Assembly: GCA_900088475.1 (NCBI GenBank)
Contig: FLMG01003378.1
Span: forward strand, 1-11,947
Length of the DNA: 11,947 nucleotides
Direction: 5' to 3'
Origin: Hyphochytrium catenoides
Lineage: Eukaryota > Sar > Hyphochytriomycetes > Hyphochytriales > Hyphochytriaceae
Shown: positions 1 through 7,514 of the stretch, in pieces
Position numbering within the stretch: position 1 is the first letter of the stretch
Layout of the letters: each line of letters opens with the position of its first letter
Notes under the pieces: model-generated
Database searches by the model: none
The model's input: only the letters and a program-made list of their open reading frames with translations
Told to the model about the DNA's origin: nothing
Made by a program: the position numbers and the translations under genes

Positions 1-1404
1 CACAGGAGCAGCAAAGAGATGGAGACTGATGGCACAACGCATGCGACTGTCCATCACTCTGTGGCGCTTGCTTTGTTAGTCCAGGGCAAAGAGCACAGTT
101 TACCTCCTCCTTGCCTGTCCCTTTCCTGGCAGCTTCCAGAACCTACGAGCATGCTCACCCACAGCCTGTCTGGCCCGAAGATTCAAAGTCGTTCCAAACT
201 GATGTGTTGACTGCTTTTTGACTCAGGCGTTTGACTCTGTGGTGTCGTTTGTCTTTTGTCTTTGTCGTGAATGTCAGCAAGCCGTTGCTAGATGCTTCGA
301 GATGCTCCAACAACAAGACGACGGAAGTGGGCAGACTTGACCTTTGACCTGATAGATTGCCCATAACAGCAGCCTGTGATCCATCCTGCTTTGCTCTCTT
401 TCAAGAGATAGTGGAGGTTTCCCCACAGTGATGGCGGTGTGGGTACTGCTTTTTGCAGTGGTTCAGTAGCCGGCCACTTGCGTTGGGATGACGAAACCTA
501 ACAAACGTGTTCGGAGTGGTTATTTTTACTGGTGGTCGACATCAAGACCTGCCATTTTGTCAACAAGGAAAGCTTGCCAGCGAGCATTCGCACGGGCAGC
601 ATGGCAGCTTCACACATCATAGAGTTTATGACTGAAAGCCACGATTCATCAGCGGCAGCTCAAAATATAACGGCCACAGGCAGAAGGTTGCAGTGTTAAA
701 ACCCTCCGGAACCTTGAAAGCAATTGATAAACACTGCTTCTATGACTACGCCTCCTCTTAACCTCCATCAACAGCTTGCCTGGCTTTAAGTACAGGATCA
801 CTCTAAGAGCCAGTCCTTATATTATAAAGTCTATTGCTATTACCGTGCTTCTTGTAAGGTTCGCCAATAAGCGGGCTCGCAGGTAAAAAAAGTGACGCTC
901 CCTAATATAAGCGCTAACTTTCATATAATACCTCTCCTTCCTTCTTTATGTTGAAGTATAAAAGTGCAGAAGGACGCTCCTCGTAGACTTGCTTATCTAA
1001 AGCTTTCTATAAAAAATACTACTACCTTGCTATCCAAGCAGTCCCCGGCCTTACCCAAATAAATTGTCAGAGTGATGGAGTCAATGAAAATCTGAAGCGC
1101 AGTTCGTGGACAAGCTTATAGTAGCCAACCCTTGCAGCTGGCTGACACCTGCAGCTGACTGAAAGGCTTTCTCGCTATCCACTTCTTGAGAACCTCAGGA
1201 GCCTCCGCAAATCAAGCTCCGTTGGTCAACACAGAGAGGGATAGGGATACCAGGCCTGCCTGGGATATAGAGAGCCTGACCGAGTTCGGAAAGCCAGCAG
1301 CCTGCTCTGGACAGGCTACTCTCCCTTATCTGCCATGCAATGCAATATTGAAAGCAGTATGAGGTGCCGCAGTACCGAAGTAATAGGTCCAAAGCTAGCC
1401 TCCA
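1..1404. other. Left flank without a supported gene
   Basis: No reading frame here shows a recognisable domain; all are under 70 codons. About 780-1070 is visibly more AT-rich than the rest and contains TATA-like strings at 957-964 (TATAAAAG) and 1008-1016, but no convincing gene starts downstream of them on the plus strand. The right-hand part (about 1100-1404) is expected to include the 3' untranslated region of the minus-strand patatin gene. A near-perfect direct repeat of 13 bases (one mismatch) lies at 1133-1145 and 1150-1162. A possible but unproven minus-strand exon at 159-364 is discussed under findings. No tRNA-like or transposase-like sequence was recognised. Confidence 0.6.
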
Positions 1405-2437
1405 CTAGCGCAGATTAAGAGCCTTCTTGCGCAGTAGCAGTTCATCAAAGTCGCTGAGGTTGTCCAGTGCATCTTGGACGCCCCACCTAAACTGTGTCCG
1501 AGCCCAATCTTCACAAGTTCTTACATACAGCCAATGCGGCCACACTCTACGCCAGTCACCTAGTTGAATGACCTTTGCTGGTCTATCCTCAAAAGGAATA
1601 GGGCAGTTATTTGTTAGCGAGCCATCGAGACAGTGGTTTCCTCGATAGAACTTGGTCAGTGAAGGGCCAAATATTGACACCCATCCAGAAGCTGTCATGC
1701 AGTCAATCATGTCCTCGTTATCGTCCCACCCAGTGAACAACTGGTTCTTGGGTTATATGGGGTGAGCACAATGAAAGATGGAGCGCGGGAGAGAGACAGG
1801 GACGAAACGAGTAAGAAAGGCAGAGAGATAACATTGAAGTTAGCCACGTATTAGCTCTTAGCATTTGGGGTATCCAAGAGCTTCTTACCTTCATTCCGAA
1901 CCCGCCCAGCCTTGTGACGGAGCAGTAGAATTTATAGTTAGCTGCTTTATAGGCATCCTCAGGTAGCCTCTTCATCGTGAAGCCTTTGACATCTGGGATC
2001 CAATGATAGAGAGACCGGAGTGGTCTCTTCCCTGTGTGGTTTATAAGGGGGACGTTCCACTCTTCAAACTCCTTCCTCACGTCGGCACCCAACGCTAGGA
2101 GGAGAGCTGGAAAGCAGCCCGCACTTGAACCCGAAAAGATGACGTTGTCCAAGTGAAAGTGCTGCTGGATGACCGCGGCGACGCCCAGAAAGTAGTTGTA
2201 CATGCCACCGCAGCCACCAAAGCCAAGCTGGACGAAGCCATTTTGACGTAGGGAGGAGCGGAGTACACGAGAGGGGAGAGCAGCATTATTCATTTCTTTC
2301 TCGGCTTTGCGCTTGCCGCCACGGCGAGCTAGGACTCCAACATCGTTCTCATCCGCCTTCCAAGAAGGAAAAGGACCGAAGGGTACTACATCCGTGCTAG
2401 ACGCTGCTTGTGAGTTTGGCGACCAGAAGCTGTCCAT
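1405..2437 (-). CDS. Patatin-like phospholipase / lipid acyl hydrolase, two exons
   Basis: Predicted to hydrolyse acyl esters of phospholipids or neutral lipids with a Ser-Asp dyad, as the patatin/PNPLA family does. The model joins exon 2437-1889 to exon 1740-1405 and gives 294 residues. The join falls exactly between codons (Met-Lys, then Leu-Phe-Thr). Seen in the protein: a glycine-rich oxyanion loop GFGGCGG at residues 72-78, the nucleophile elbow G-S-S-A-G at 103-107 with Ser105, and an Asp222-Gly-Ser motif whose Asp completes the dyad. Near the C-terminus WGVQDA resembles the G-x-x-D-A seen after the catalytic core in PNPLA proteins. The Asp motif lies on the second exon, so the unspliced frame would lack it. 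The GCG-type loop is closer to animal ATGL/PNPLA2-like proteins than to plant patatins. No signal peptide or membrane segment is obvious. The start is the first in-frame ATG of the long frame; Met49 is an alternative, and an upstream exon cannot be excluded. The substrate is unknown. Confidence 0.85.
1741..1888 (-). other. Intron of the patatin-like gene
   Basis: 148 nt on the minus strand with donor GTAAGA (from 1888) and acceptor CAG (ending at 1741). Its length is not a multiple of three, and reading through it destroys the patatin frame. Splicing restores the second catalytic motif, which is strong evidence that it is real. It is a phase 0 intron. Confidence 0.85.
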
Positions 2438-2808
2438 ACTGAATAAACCCTTGGCGTGGTGATATGCCGGGGAATAGGCTCAAGACGCGGTTCTGAAGCC
2501 ACTAGCAGTCCTCTCAATCGGCCCTAGGATAAGGTATGTCAAGAACTGAATGCTTCCTCTCCTTAGCCGATCAAGAGCTGTCAGAAGAAGTTCTCAGTCA
2601 ATTGAGCTTCCTCCGGAGTAACTCTCAGGTCAAGCCTTCAGGTCTCCGGCTCTCACGATAGGTCCTCGCTTGACAACGGCTTTGGCCTCCTTATCTTCTG
2701 GACCGACCCACCTCAAACCATCTTCGCAGCTTGACCAACATCCTGTCATCCTGTCTCTCTGACTGACAGCAGGAGCTGGTAACGTCTACGTTCTAGCATC
2801 CTGAAAGG

Positions 2809-2899
2809 TATATCGTGGATATATTAGAGAGTTAGAAGAATAACACCGTTCGAATGATGAATCATCATGACCATTTGCCCTCTTGTTGTGGGCGGCCGC
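2809..2899. promoter_or_regulatory. Cluster of three short palindromes upstream of the patatin gene
   Basis: Three perfect dyads fall within 91 bp. TATATC-GTG-GATATA is at 2809-2823, ATGATGA-A-TCATCAT at 2854-2868 and GCGGCCGC at 2892-2899. The first two are both 15 bp long and their centres are 45 bp apart. The middle one contains TGAATCA, which resembles a bZIP/AP-1-type half-site arrangement. They lie roughly 370-460 bp upstream of the patatin ATG. A role as binding sites is inference only. Confidence 0.25.
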
Positions 2900-3722
2900 A
2901 ATCCGTTTCTCTTTGCTTGATCTTTAGCTCCGTCATCAGTCATCAGCTACTTGGGGCCTTTCAATGACAGGACCAACTGCTGTCGGCACGGTAAGGACGA
3001 GCTGTAGAAAGAGATGCAGCCTCAGACCGAGGAGACATCCTCAAGATTCATACGCCAACAGGTAGCAGGTAACGGGTGGTGAAATAGAAGAGAATGGGTG
3101 CCCAAATATGGAAGCTAATGACCGAAGGATAGATAATAAGGCACAAGAAGCTTCAACTCTGGTAGGGAATGGCGGAGCCTCAATGGGCTTGTCAACTCCA
3201 GCAGACTGTTAGTGCTTGTCATCCAAATTGACCTCTATGGCCGCAATGCCTTTTCTTAGAACGGCCACCGAGTGGATTTACTTCGAAAGAAAGCTGGTCT
3301 CTAGCTCGCGAAGCGGCGGCGACCTGTATCCCTAAGTAGTGGTAGAGGATGTTGTCAAGGCAGCTGGAGATCGCCAGCGGCCACTCAGAGAAGTGGGTGC
3401 CCGTGATAAGAAGAAGTATAACTCCTCAGTACCACTGCGGCTGCCTGCCAGTGCTGCTGTCTCAGGTCTCTGAAGTTTCATGCTGCCACGGTTCTGCTCA
3501 GAAGCGAAGTAACCTCAGCAGCTCCGGGCCTAGAGGACAGTTATTGAAACAGCTGTAAGCGATAGCGAAACTAGAGATTGTATATAATAATTTCACCACG
3601 GTGACCATAACATTCACTCTTAGCCTGCTGCTCTGCCCGTAAGTGCTCCAATAAGTACGGGGGCCAGCCACCAAAGAGGAAACAGCCAGCTGAGTTTCCC
3701 CTGCTTCAGTCTAGGCCGATAC

Positions 3723-3728
3723 TTTATT
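3723..3728 (-). terminator. Candidate poly(A) signal for the PPR gene
   Basis: AATAAA on the minus strand, 228 nt past the PPR stop codon. It is a canonical hexamer in a plausible position, but single hexamers occur by chance and many protists do not use this signal. Confidence 0.25.
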
Positions 3729-3956
3729 ATTGATCCTCTCGCTCAAGAATAAGGGTTAAGAGAGCTCGACTAATGTATGGACCAGAAGTTAAGACGGTAG
3801 ATCAAACGCTGATCAGACATACTTCTTGTCCCCAGTCGTTCGCGGGCGGAAGTGAGACGCAAACTGCTTCCTGATGCCTTGAAAACAGTGTCATCGTTTA
3901 CAAGGTCTGCTGAGGCTTGCAGAATGGCTAGGAGTCTATAAGTCAGGAGCTTGGCC

Positions 3957-6929
3957 TCACTCTTCTTCACTTTCTTGTCCTCTTCCCTTCCCAGTGTTCC
4001 TTCCAACTCTTGCTTCCGGAGGGCGAGATACCAGAGATGACAGGAGACCGAGAGAGTCTTCGTCAAAAGCCACCTCATAGTTCTGCAGGACTTCAGCGAC
4101 AATTTTGTCGACCCCAAAGTCGGGTCGATTTTCAGCCAGTGCTTTTATGTAGCAGTAAGCAGTCTTCCCGTCAATAGCGCCTTCCTGCTTCTCGAGAATG
4201 TCCAGCAGCTGCTTACACTGTGTCAAGTTTCCTAGATTGGCGTGAGCCGCGACCAACAGCCTGATAAGCCAACTCTGAGACTTGCCACGGAGCATATCTC
4301 CCTTCTGAAGCAGCTCCTGCAGTTTCTCCAGGTTCCCCATTCTCGCATAGCCCATCATTAGCCTCTTTACCATGAAAACATCTGGCTGCTGGTGTAAGGT
4401 CGGCATCACCTCAAAGATAAACTTCTCTGCTTCCGAGAGCCTCTCCTCATCGATGTAGCGACGTAGCAGCCAGTTACAAGCAGCCAATGTAGGCTTCCAA
4501 CCACGTTGCTTGTACCCGTTCAGCACTAAATCGGCCGTTTTATCAACGCTCTCCATCTTCGCGGTGACCTTAACGAGGTTGTCATAATGCCTCGGTTCTA
4601 AACTTGCTCTATGCATAACCTCCATCGATTTATAGACAGCCACAGCTTTGGCCGCCTGGCGATTTTGCACATAGCCAACCAGAATCATCTCCCAGATGAG
4701 AAAATCTGACTGGACGCCCAGAGTTGGCATCATCTTCGTAGCAAAACTATGCGCTTCAGCTAATCTTCTCGCAGAGACGTAGTGATGAACTAGAACCCTG
4801 CAGACCATCACTGGAAGCTGCAAGCCCCTCTCTCTAAATCCAGTGACCATGACCTCAGCCATTCTGTCCACATTCCCAGCCTTACCATGAGCCAGTGCAA
4901 CGCACTCCAGGTGCCTCGCCTCGGGCTTATGTCCGTATGTCGCCTCCATTTTTAAAATGCATGCTTCTGCTTCGTCTGCCATACCCAACTCCGCGTATGC
5001 TTCCAAAAGCCTCTGTATGCTTGAAAGTTCAAGATTTTGACTGTTGTTTAGACGTGGCCCTACCTCGGCTATGCAGCTCCTTGCTTCGTTCATCCTCCTG
5101 GTCCTCGCATCAGAGCAAGCCAGGTGCCTCCAGGCACCAGACGAAGGCTGCCAACCGTGTCTTTCGTACTCCTTCAGAGCGAAATCGCTTACTTTCTCCA
5201 CCTCTCCGAGCTCACCATAGCCCATGACCACGGAATCGAGGTAGCGTGGTTGAGTTTCCACCCCAAATAGTGACTGTACATCTTCGTAAAGGGTTACTAA
5301 CTTGTCTGTCAGTCCCAGGGCGCCATAAAGACGGAACAACTCGTATAGAGCCGCACCCACAGAGTCTAAGTCCCCGACCGAACCGCGGCGACGAGAGAGT
5401 ATCTTTTTGGCGCTCATATACCTTGGGGAGCACCGATACGCCAGAAGTAGAAGCTTTAGGCAATGGACGTTTGGGGAGATGCCCATTTTGCTCATGTTTG
5501 ATAGCTCCTTCTCCGCGGCCTCAGGGTTACCCTCCTGAGCGTAGGCTCTGATGAGCAAAGAATGCAGCCAAGCATCTTTAGGTTTAAATTGAAGCCGTCC
5601 CATCAGCTCGTGAACAACCCGTGACATTCCTTCTACGTCACGTGCCGCGAGGAGGCCTTTGAGCGCGGCCTGAAAGTAAGGATAGAGAGGAGCCCCGTTC
5701 GTTTCTGACCTTTCAATCAGTATGCGGGCGACACCATCATAGCCTGAGGACAAAGCTGCGTGTTTGACCGCCCGAAGAGAGGCACTATCGTCTGTCGATC
5801 GCAGTCTCATTGCTTCAGGCAGAATTATGTCTCGTATGTCGGAAAATCCAGGTTCAGAGCCTCTATCTTCCTGCAGGTCAGCTATAACAGCCTTTGGCAG
5901 CTTCTTGACCAAGGTTGGAGAGACCGTCAGCCCTGTCTGCAGGATAGAAAGAGCTGAAGGCCAATCTCTCGCAGACAGGACACAGCGGAATAGAGCCTCT
6001 TTGACTCCTGTGTCCATTTGGACGCCACTTTCTGCTTCAACCTTTCTCACAAACGCCATTGCTTTTGCTCCCTCCTTGGCCAGCTCGTACCCCTCAAGCA
6101 TGACTATAAGTGTTTCTCGATTGGCGATCAACCCATGAGTGGCGAACCCTTCCTGACAGAGCTGTTCTGCCTCTTTCAAACGTTTCTCCCAGGTATAGGT
6201 ACGCAGAAGCTTGTGCATCGCAGCCATGGATGGCTTCAGGCCCCGGCGTCGCATCTCTATCAGTAGCTTTTCGGCCTCTGTGATGCATCTGTGATTCTCA
6301 AGGAACTTGAGAAGATTGGGCGTCTTCTGGCACCAGATATTAAGGCCTAATGCAGTGGCCATGTCATAGATGCACCTTGAGAGCTCGCCCTCGCCATAAC
6401 CAGCAATGGCCAATGCCTTCATTGCCATCTCACAGTGCTCTATTTGCACCCTAAAGCCTTGTCCTCTTGTCCTTTGGAGGAAATCCATAACACCGTCGTA
6501 ACCCTTCTCCTTAGCAAGCTTACAAAGAAGATCAAAGGTGAGTTGATGAGCATCGTTAGAGTTAAGACCATTCCCCTTTTGCCAGATCAAGGTTTCGGCT
6601 TGACGCCAATCACCTCGATCGATGGCTGAACGGATACGTGGCTCTGACGCTGCTCCATTGTTGCTTTCCTTTGTGTCGGAGGCAGTAGTCTTTACGCTGC
6701 AGAAACTCCTTGAGACGCCAGCTTCTGGGAACAAAAAAAGGTGCCGAGGAGGAGAGGTACATCCAGTGCTCCCTAGCTCTCGACTGTTCCTCCGAGCTTT
6801 GATAATCTGGGAGACTGGATACGATCGTACCACTGACTGACGACCTCCATGGTTCACAAAGAAGACGCGTGGATCTTTGGCTTCGCCCTTCCATGCTAAG
6901 CATCGACTGCTACGCCCGAGAGCCTTCAT
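3957..6929 (-). CDS. P-class pentatricopeptide repeat (PPR) protein, probably organelle-targeted
   Basis: A 990-residue, apparently single-exon protein. PPR proteins bind organellar RNA in a sequence-specific way and guide its processing, stability or translation. Degenerate 35-38-residue helical-hairpin repeats run from about residue 200 to 945. Typical pieces are EAEKLLIEMRRRGLKPS near 219-234, LIRAYAQEGNPEAAEKEL near 459-476 and MGYARMGNLEKL near 859-870. From about residue 451 to 886 the repeats form a three-PPR supermodule (separate entry). No DYW, E, SMR or other C-terminal domain is seen, so it is a P-class protein; it ends in an acidic tail (ESEEE). The first ~80 residues are rich in Arg, Lys and Ser and include RSFCS at 74-78, which fits an R-3 type presequence cleavage. 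A mitochondrial location is therefore likelier than a plastid one, but this is not certain. An in-frame TAG lies 9 nt upstream of the ATG, so this is the longest unspliced start. It is head-to-head with the WD40 gene. The target RNA cannot be read from the sequence with confidence. Confidence 0.88.
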   Translation of the reverse strand: MKALGRSSRCLAWKGEAKDPRVFFVNHGGRQSVVRSYPVSQIIKARRNSRELGSTGCTSPPRHLFLFPEAGVSRSFCSVKTTASDTKESNNGAASEPRIRSAIDRGDWRQAETLIWQKGNGLNSNDAHQLTFDLLCKLAKEKGYDGVMDFLQRTRGQGFRVQIEHCEMAMKALAIAGYGEGELSRCIYDMATALGLNIWCQKTPNLLKFLENHRCITEAEKLLIEMRRRGLKPSMAAMHKLLRTYTWEKRLKEAEQLCQEGFATHGLIANRETLIVMLEGYELAKEGAKAMAFVRKVEAESGVQMDTGVKEALFRCVLSARDWPSALSILQTGLTVSPTLVKKLPKAVIADLQEDRGSEPGFSDIRDIILPEAMRLRSTDDSASLRAVKHAALSSGYDGVARILIERSETNGAPLYPYFQAALKGLLAARDVEGMSRVVHELMGRLQFKPKDAWLHSLLIRAYAQEGNPEAAEKELSNMSKMGISPNVHCLKLLLLAYRCSPRYMSAKKILSRRRGSVGDLDSVGAALYELFRLYGALGLTDKLVTLYEDVQSLFGVETQPRYLDSVVMGYGELGEVEKVSDFALKEYERHGWQPSSGAWRHLACSDARTRRMNEARSCIAEVGPRLNNSQNLELSSIQRLLEAYAELGMADEAEACILKMEATYGHKPEARHLECVALAHGKAGNVDRMAEVMVTGFRERGLQLPVMVCRVLVHHYVSARRLAEAHSFATKMMPTLGVQSDFLIWEMILVGYVQNRQAAKAVAVYKSMEVMHRASLEPRHYDNLVKVTAKMESVDKTADLVLNGYKQRGWKPTLAACNWLLRRYIDEERLSEAEKFIFEVMPTLHQQPDVFMVKRLMMGYARMGNLEKLQELLQKGDMLRGKSQSWLIRLLVAAHANLGNLTQCKQLLDILEKQEGAIDGKTAYCYIKALAENRPDFGVDKIVAEVLQNYEVAFDEDSLGLLSSLVSRPPEARVGRNTGKGRGQESEEE
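4272..5579 (-). repeat. Intragenic three-PPR supermodule repeat
   Basis: The protein repeats in units of 108-110 residues (three PPRs each). Landmarks recur in register: P-R-Y-L-D at 561, A-R-H-L-E at 671 and P-R-H-Y-D at 779; R-H-G-W at 590, R-E-R-G-L at 699 and K-Q-R-G-W at 807; MNEA at 613, LAEA at 723 and LSEA at 831; PTL at 735 and again at 843. A weaker fourth copy occupies residues 451-560. The repeats are protein-level and diverged, so the DNA itself is not a simple tandem repeat. Confidence 0.7.
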
Positions 6930-7200
6930 GCACTGCTAACCTAGGCCAGTGGCAAAGAGCCACTACTGAATGGTCACAGCCAGCTCAAGGCTAGCTGATG
7001 TGGACGTCCTATCACGTCATAGTAGACCACTGAGGAAGATCAGGTCATTGACGATAGTCTCAGGATGCTTTTCGATTCGTCCGTGTAGCCACTGTGACGA
7101 CCTGATCATCGATGCACAGGCCGAGCCGCAGACTCAACGCTGGACTGGTCAGAGGCACAGACGGCAGGAGATGCCGCGGCACAGCCCAGACGAACGATAA

Positions 7201-7359
7201 TTGACCTGTCAAGTTGACTTGATCCGCACCCAGTCAATTTTAGATGCACTCAAACCTGACGATGCAATGAAGACCTGTGGATAGTTCACAGTCAAAAATC
7301 ATAATACATTTTACTTGCGAGTTACGAAGATGAATTTTAACGTCAAAAATACCAGTCAA
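7201..7359. promoter_or_regulatory. Dense TTGAC/GTCAA cluster
   Basis: Seven copies of the pentamer in either orientation start at 7201, 7208, 7214, 7233, 7291, 7342 and 7355. The first three alternate in orientation within 18 bp (TTGAC-ct-GTCAA-g-TTGAC). An eighth copy lies at 7048. About 0.3 copies would be expected by chance in 159 bp counting both strands with equal base frequencies. TTGAC is the core of the W-box bound by WRKY factors in plants; whether this organism has such factors is unknown. Confidence 0.4.
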
Positions 7360-7417
7360 GCTCCCCCTCACTTGTAAAAAGTTGCGAATCGGTTGTTCAG
7401 ACTCTGAAAGCCAAGCT

Positions 7418-7470
7418 GAAGCTCAACACCTCCTCCTTCAGCCACCATTGGACCCTTGATGTTGAGCTTC
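7418..7470. repeat. 11-bp perfect inverted repeat just upstream of the WD40 start
   Basis: GAAGCTCAACA at 7418-7428 is matched by TGTTGAGCTTC at 7460-7470, with a 31-nt spacer containing ATTGG (an inverted CCAAT box). It ends 44 nt before the ATG. In the transcript it could form an 11-bp hairpin in the 5' leader; in DNA it could be a dyad site. Confidence 0.45.
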
Positions 7471-7514
7471 GAGGCTTCGACCCCTGGCAATGGCATTGTG
7501 GCAATAGCAGGAGG

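Larger units (their letters stand above)
2438..3956. other. Intergenic region between the patatin and PPR genes
   Basis: About 1.5 kb with no supported gene. The left part lies upstream of the minus-strand patatin gene and should hold its promoter and 5' leader; the right part should hold the 3' untranslated region of the minus-strand PPR gene. Three short perfect dyads sit at 2809-2823, 2854-2868 and 2892-2899. Small tandem duplications occur at 2740-2755 (ATCCTGTC twice) and 2932-2945 (GTCATCA twice). The only sizeable frame is 69 codons on the plus strand at 3349-3558; it has no recognisable domain. Confidence 0.6.
6930..7514. promoter_or_regulatory. Divergent promoter region between the PPR and WD40 genes
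   Basis: 585 bp separate the two start codons, so both promoters and both 5' leaders must lie here unless there are unseen upstream exons. It contains ACGTC-type elements (GGACGTCC at 7002-7009, CACGTCAT at 7013-7020) resembling bZIP sites, a TTGAC/GTCAA cluster at 7201-7359, two GTCAAAAAT direct repeats (7291-7299 and 7342-7350), and an inverted repeat at 7418-7470 enclosing an inverted CCAAT box (7447-7451). The frame leading into the WD40 ATG is open back to 7341 but has no ATG before 7515. Confidence 0.55.

Noticed and set aside
957-1016. TATA-box-like strings on the plus strand
   Set aside because: No gene begins downstream on that strand, and the surrounding DNA is simply AT-rich.
780-1070. 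The AT-rich block considered as a mobile-element remnant
   Set aside because: No terminal repeats, target-site duplication or transposase/reverse-transcriptase-like translation could be seen.
3349-3558. A 69-codon plus-strand frame in the intergenic gap
   Set aside because: It is short and Cys/Ser-rich, with no domain and no neighbouring exon-like frame that splices onto it.
3770-4117. A 115-codon minus-strand frame overlapping the PPR C-terminus, with a helical, charged middle section
   Set aside because: It lies in a different frame from the PPR repeats. I could not find a convincing GT-AG pair of at least about 60 nt that would splice the PPR frame into it, and its upstream part overlaps good PPR coding sequence. 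It remains a weak candidate for an alternative C-terminus.
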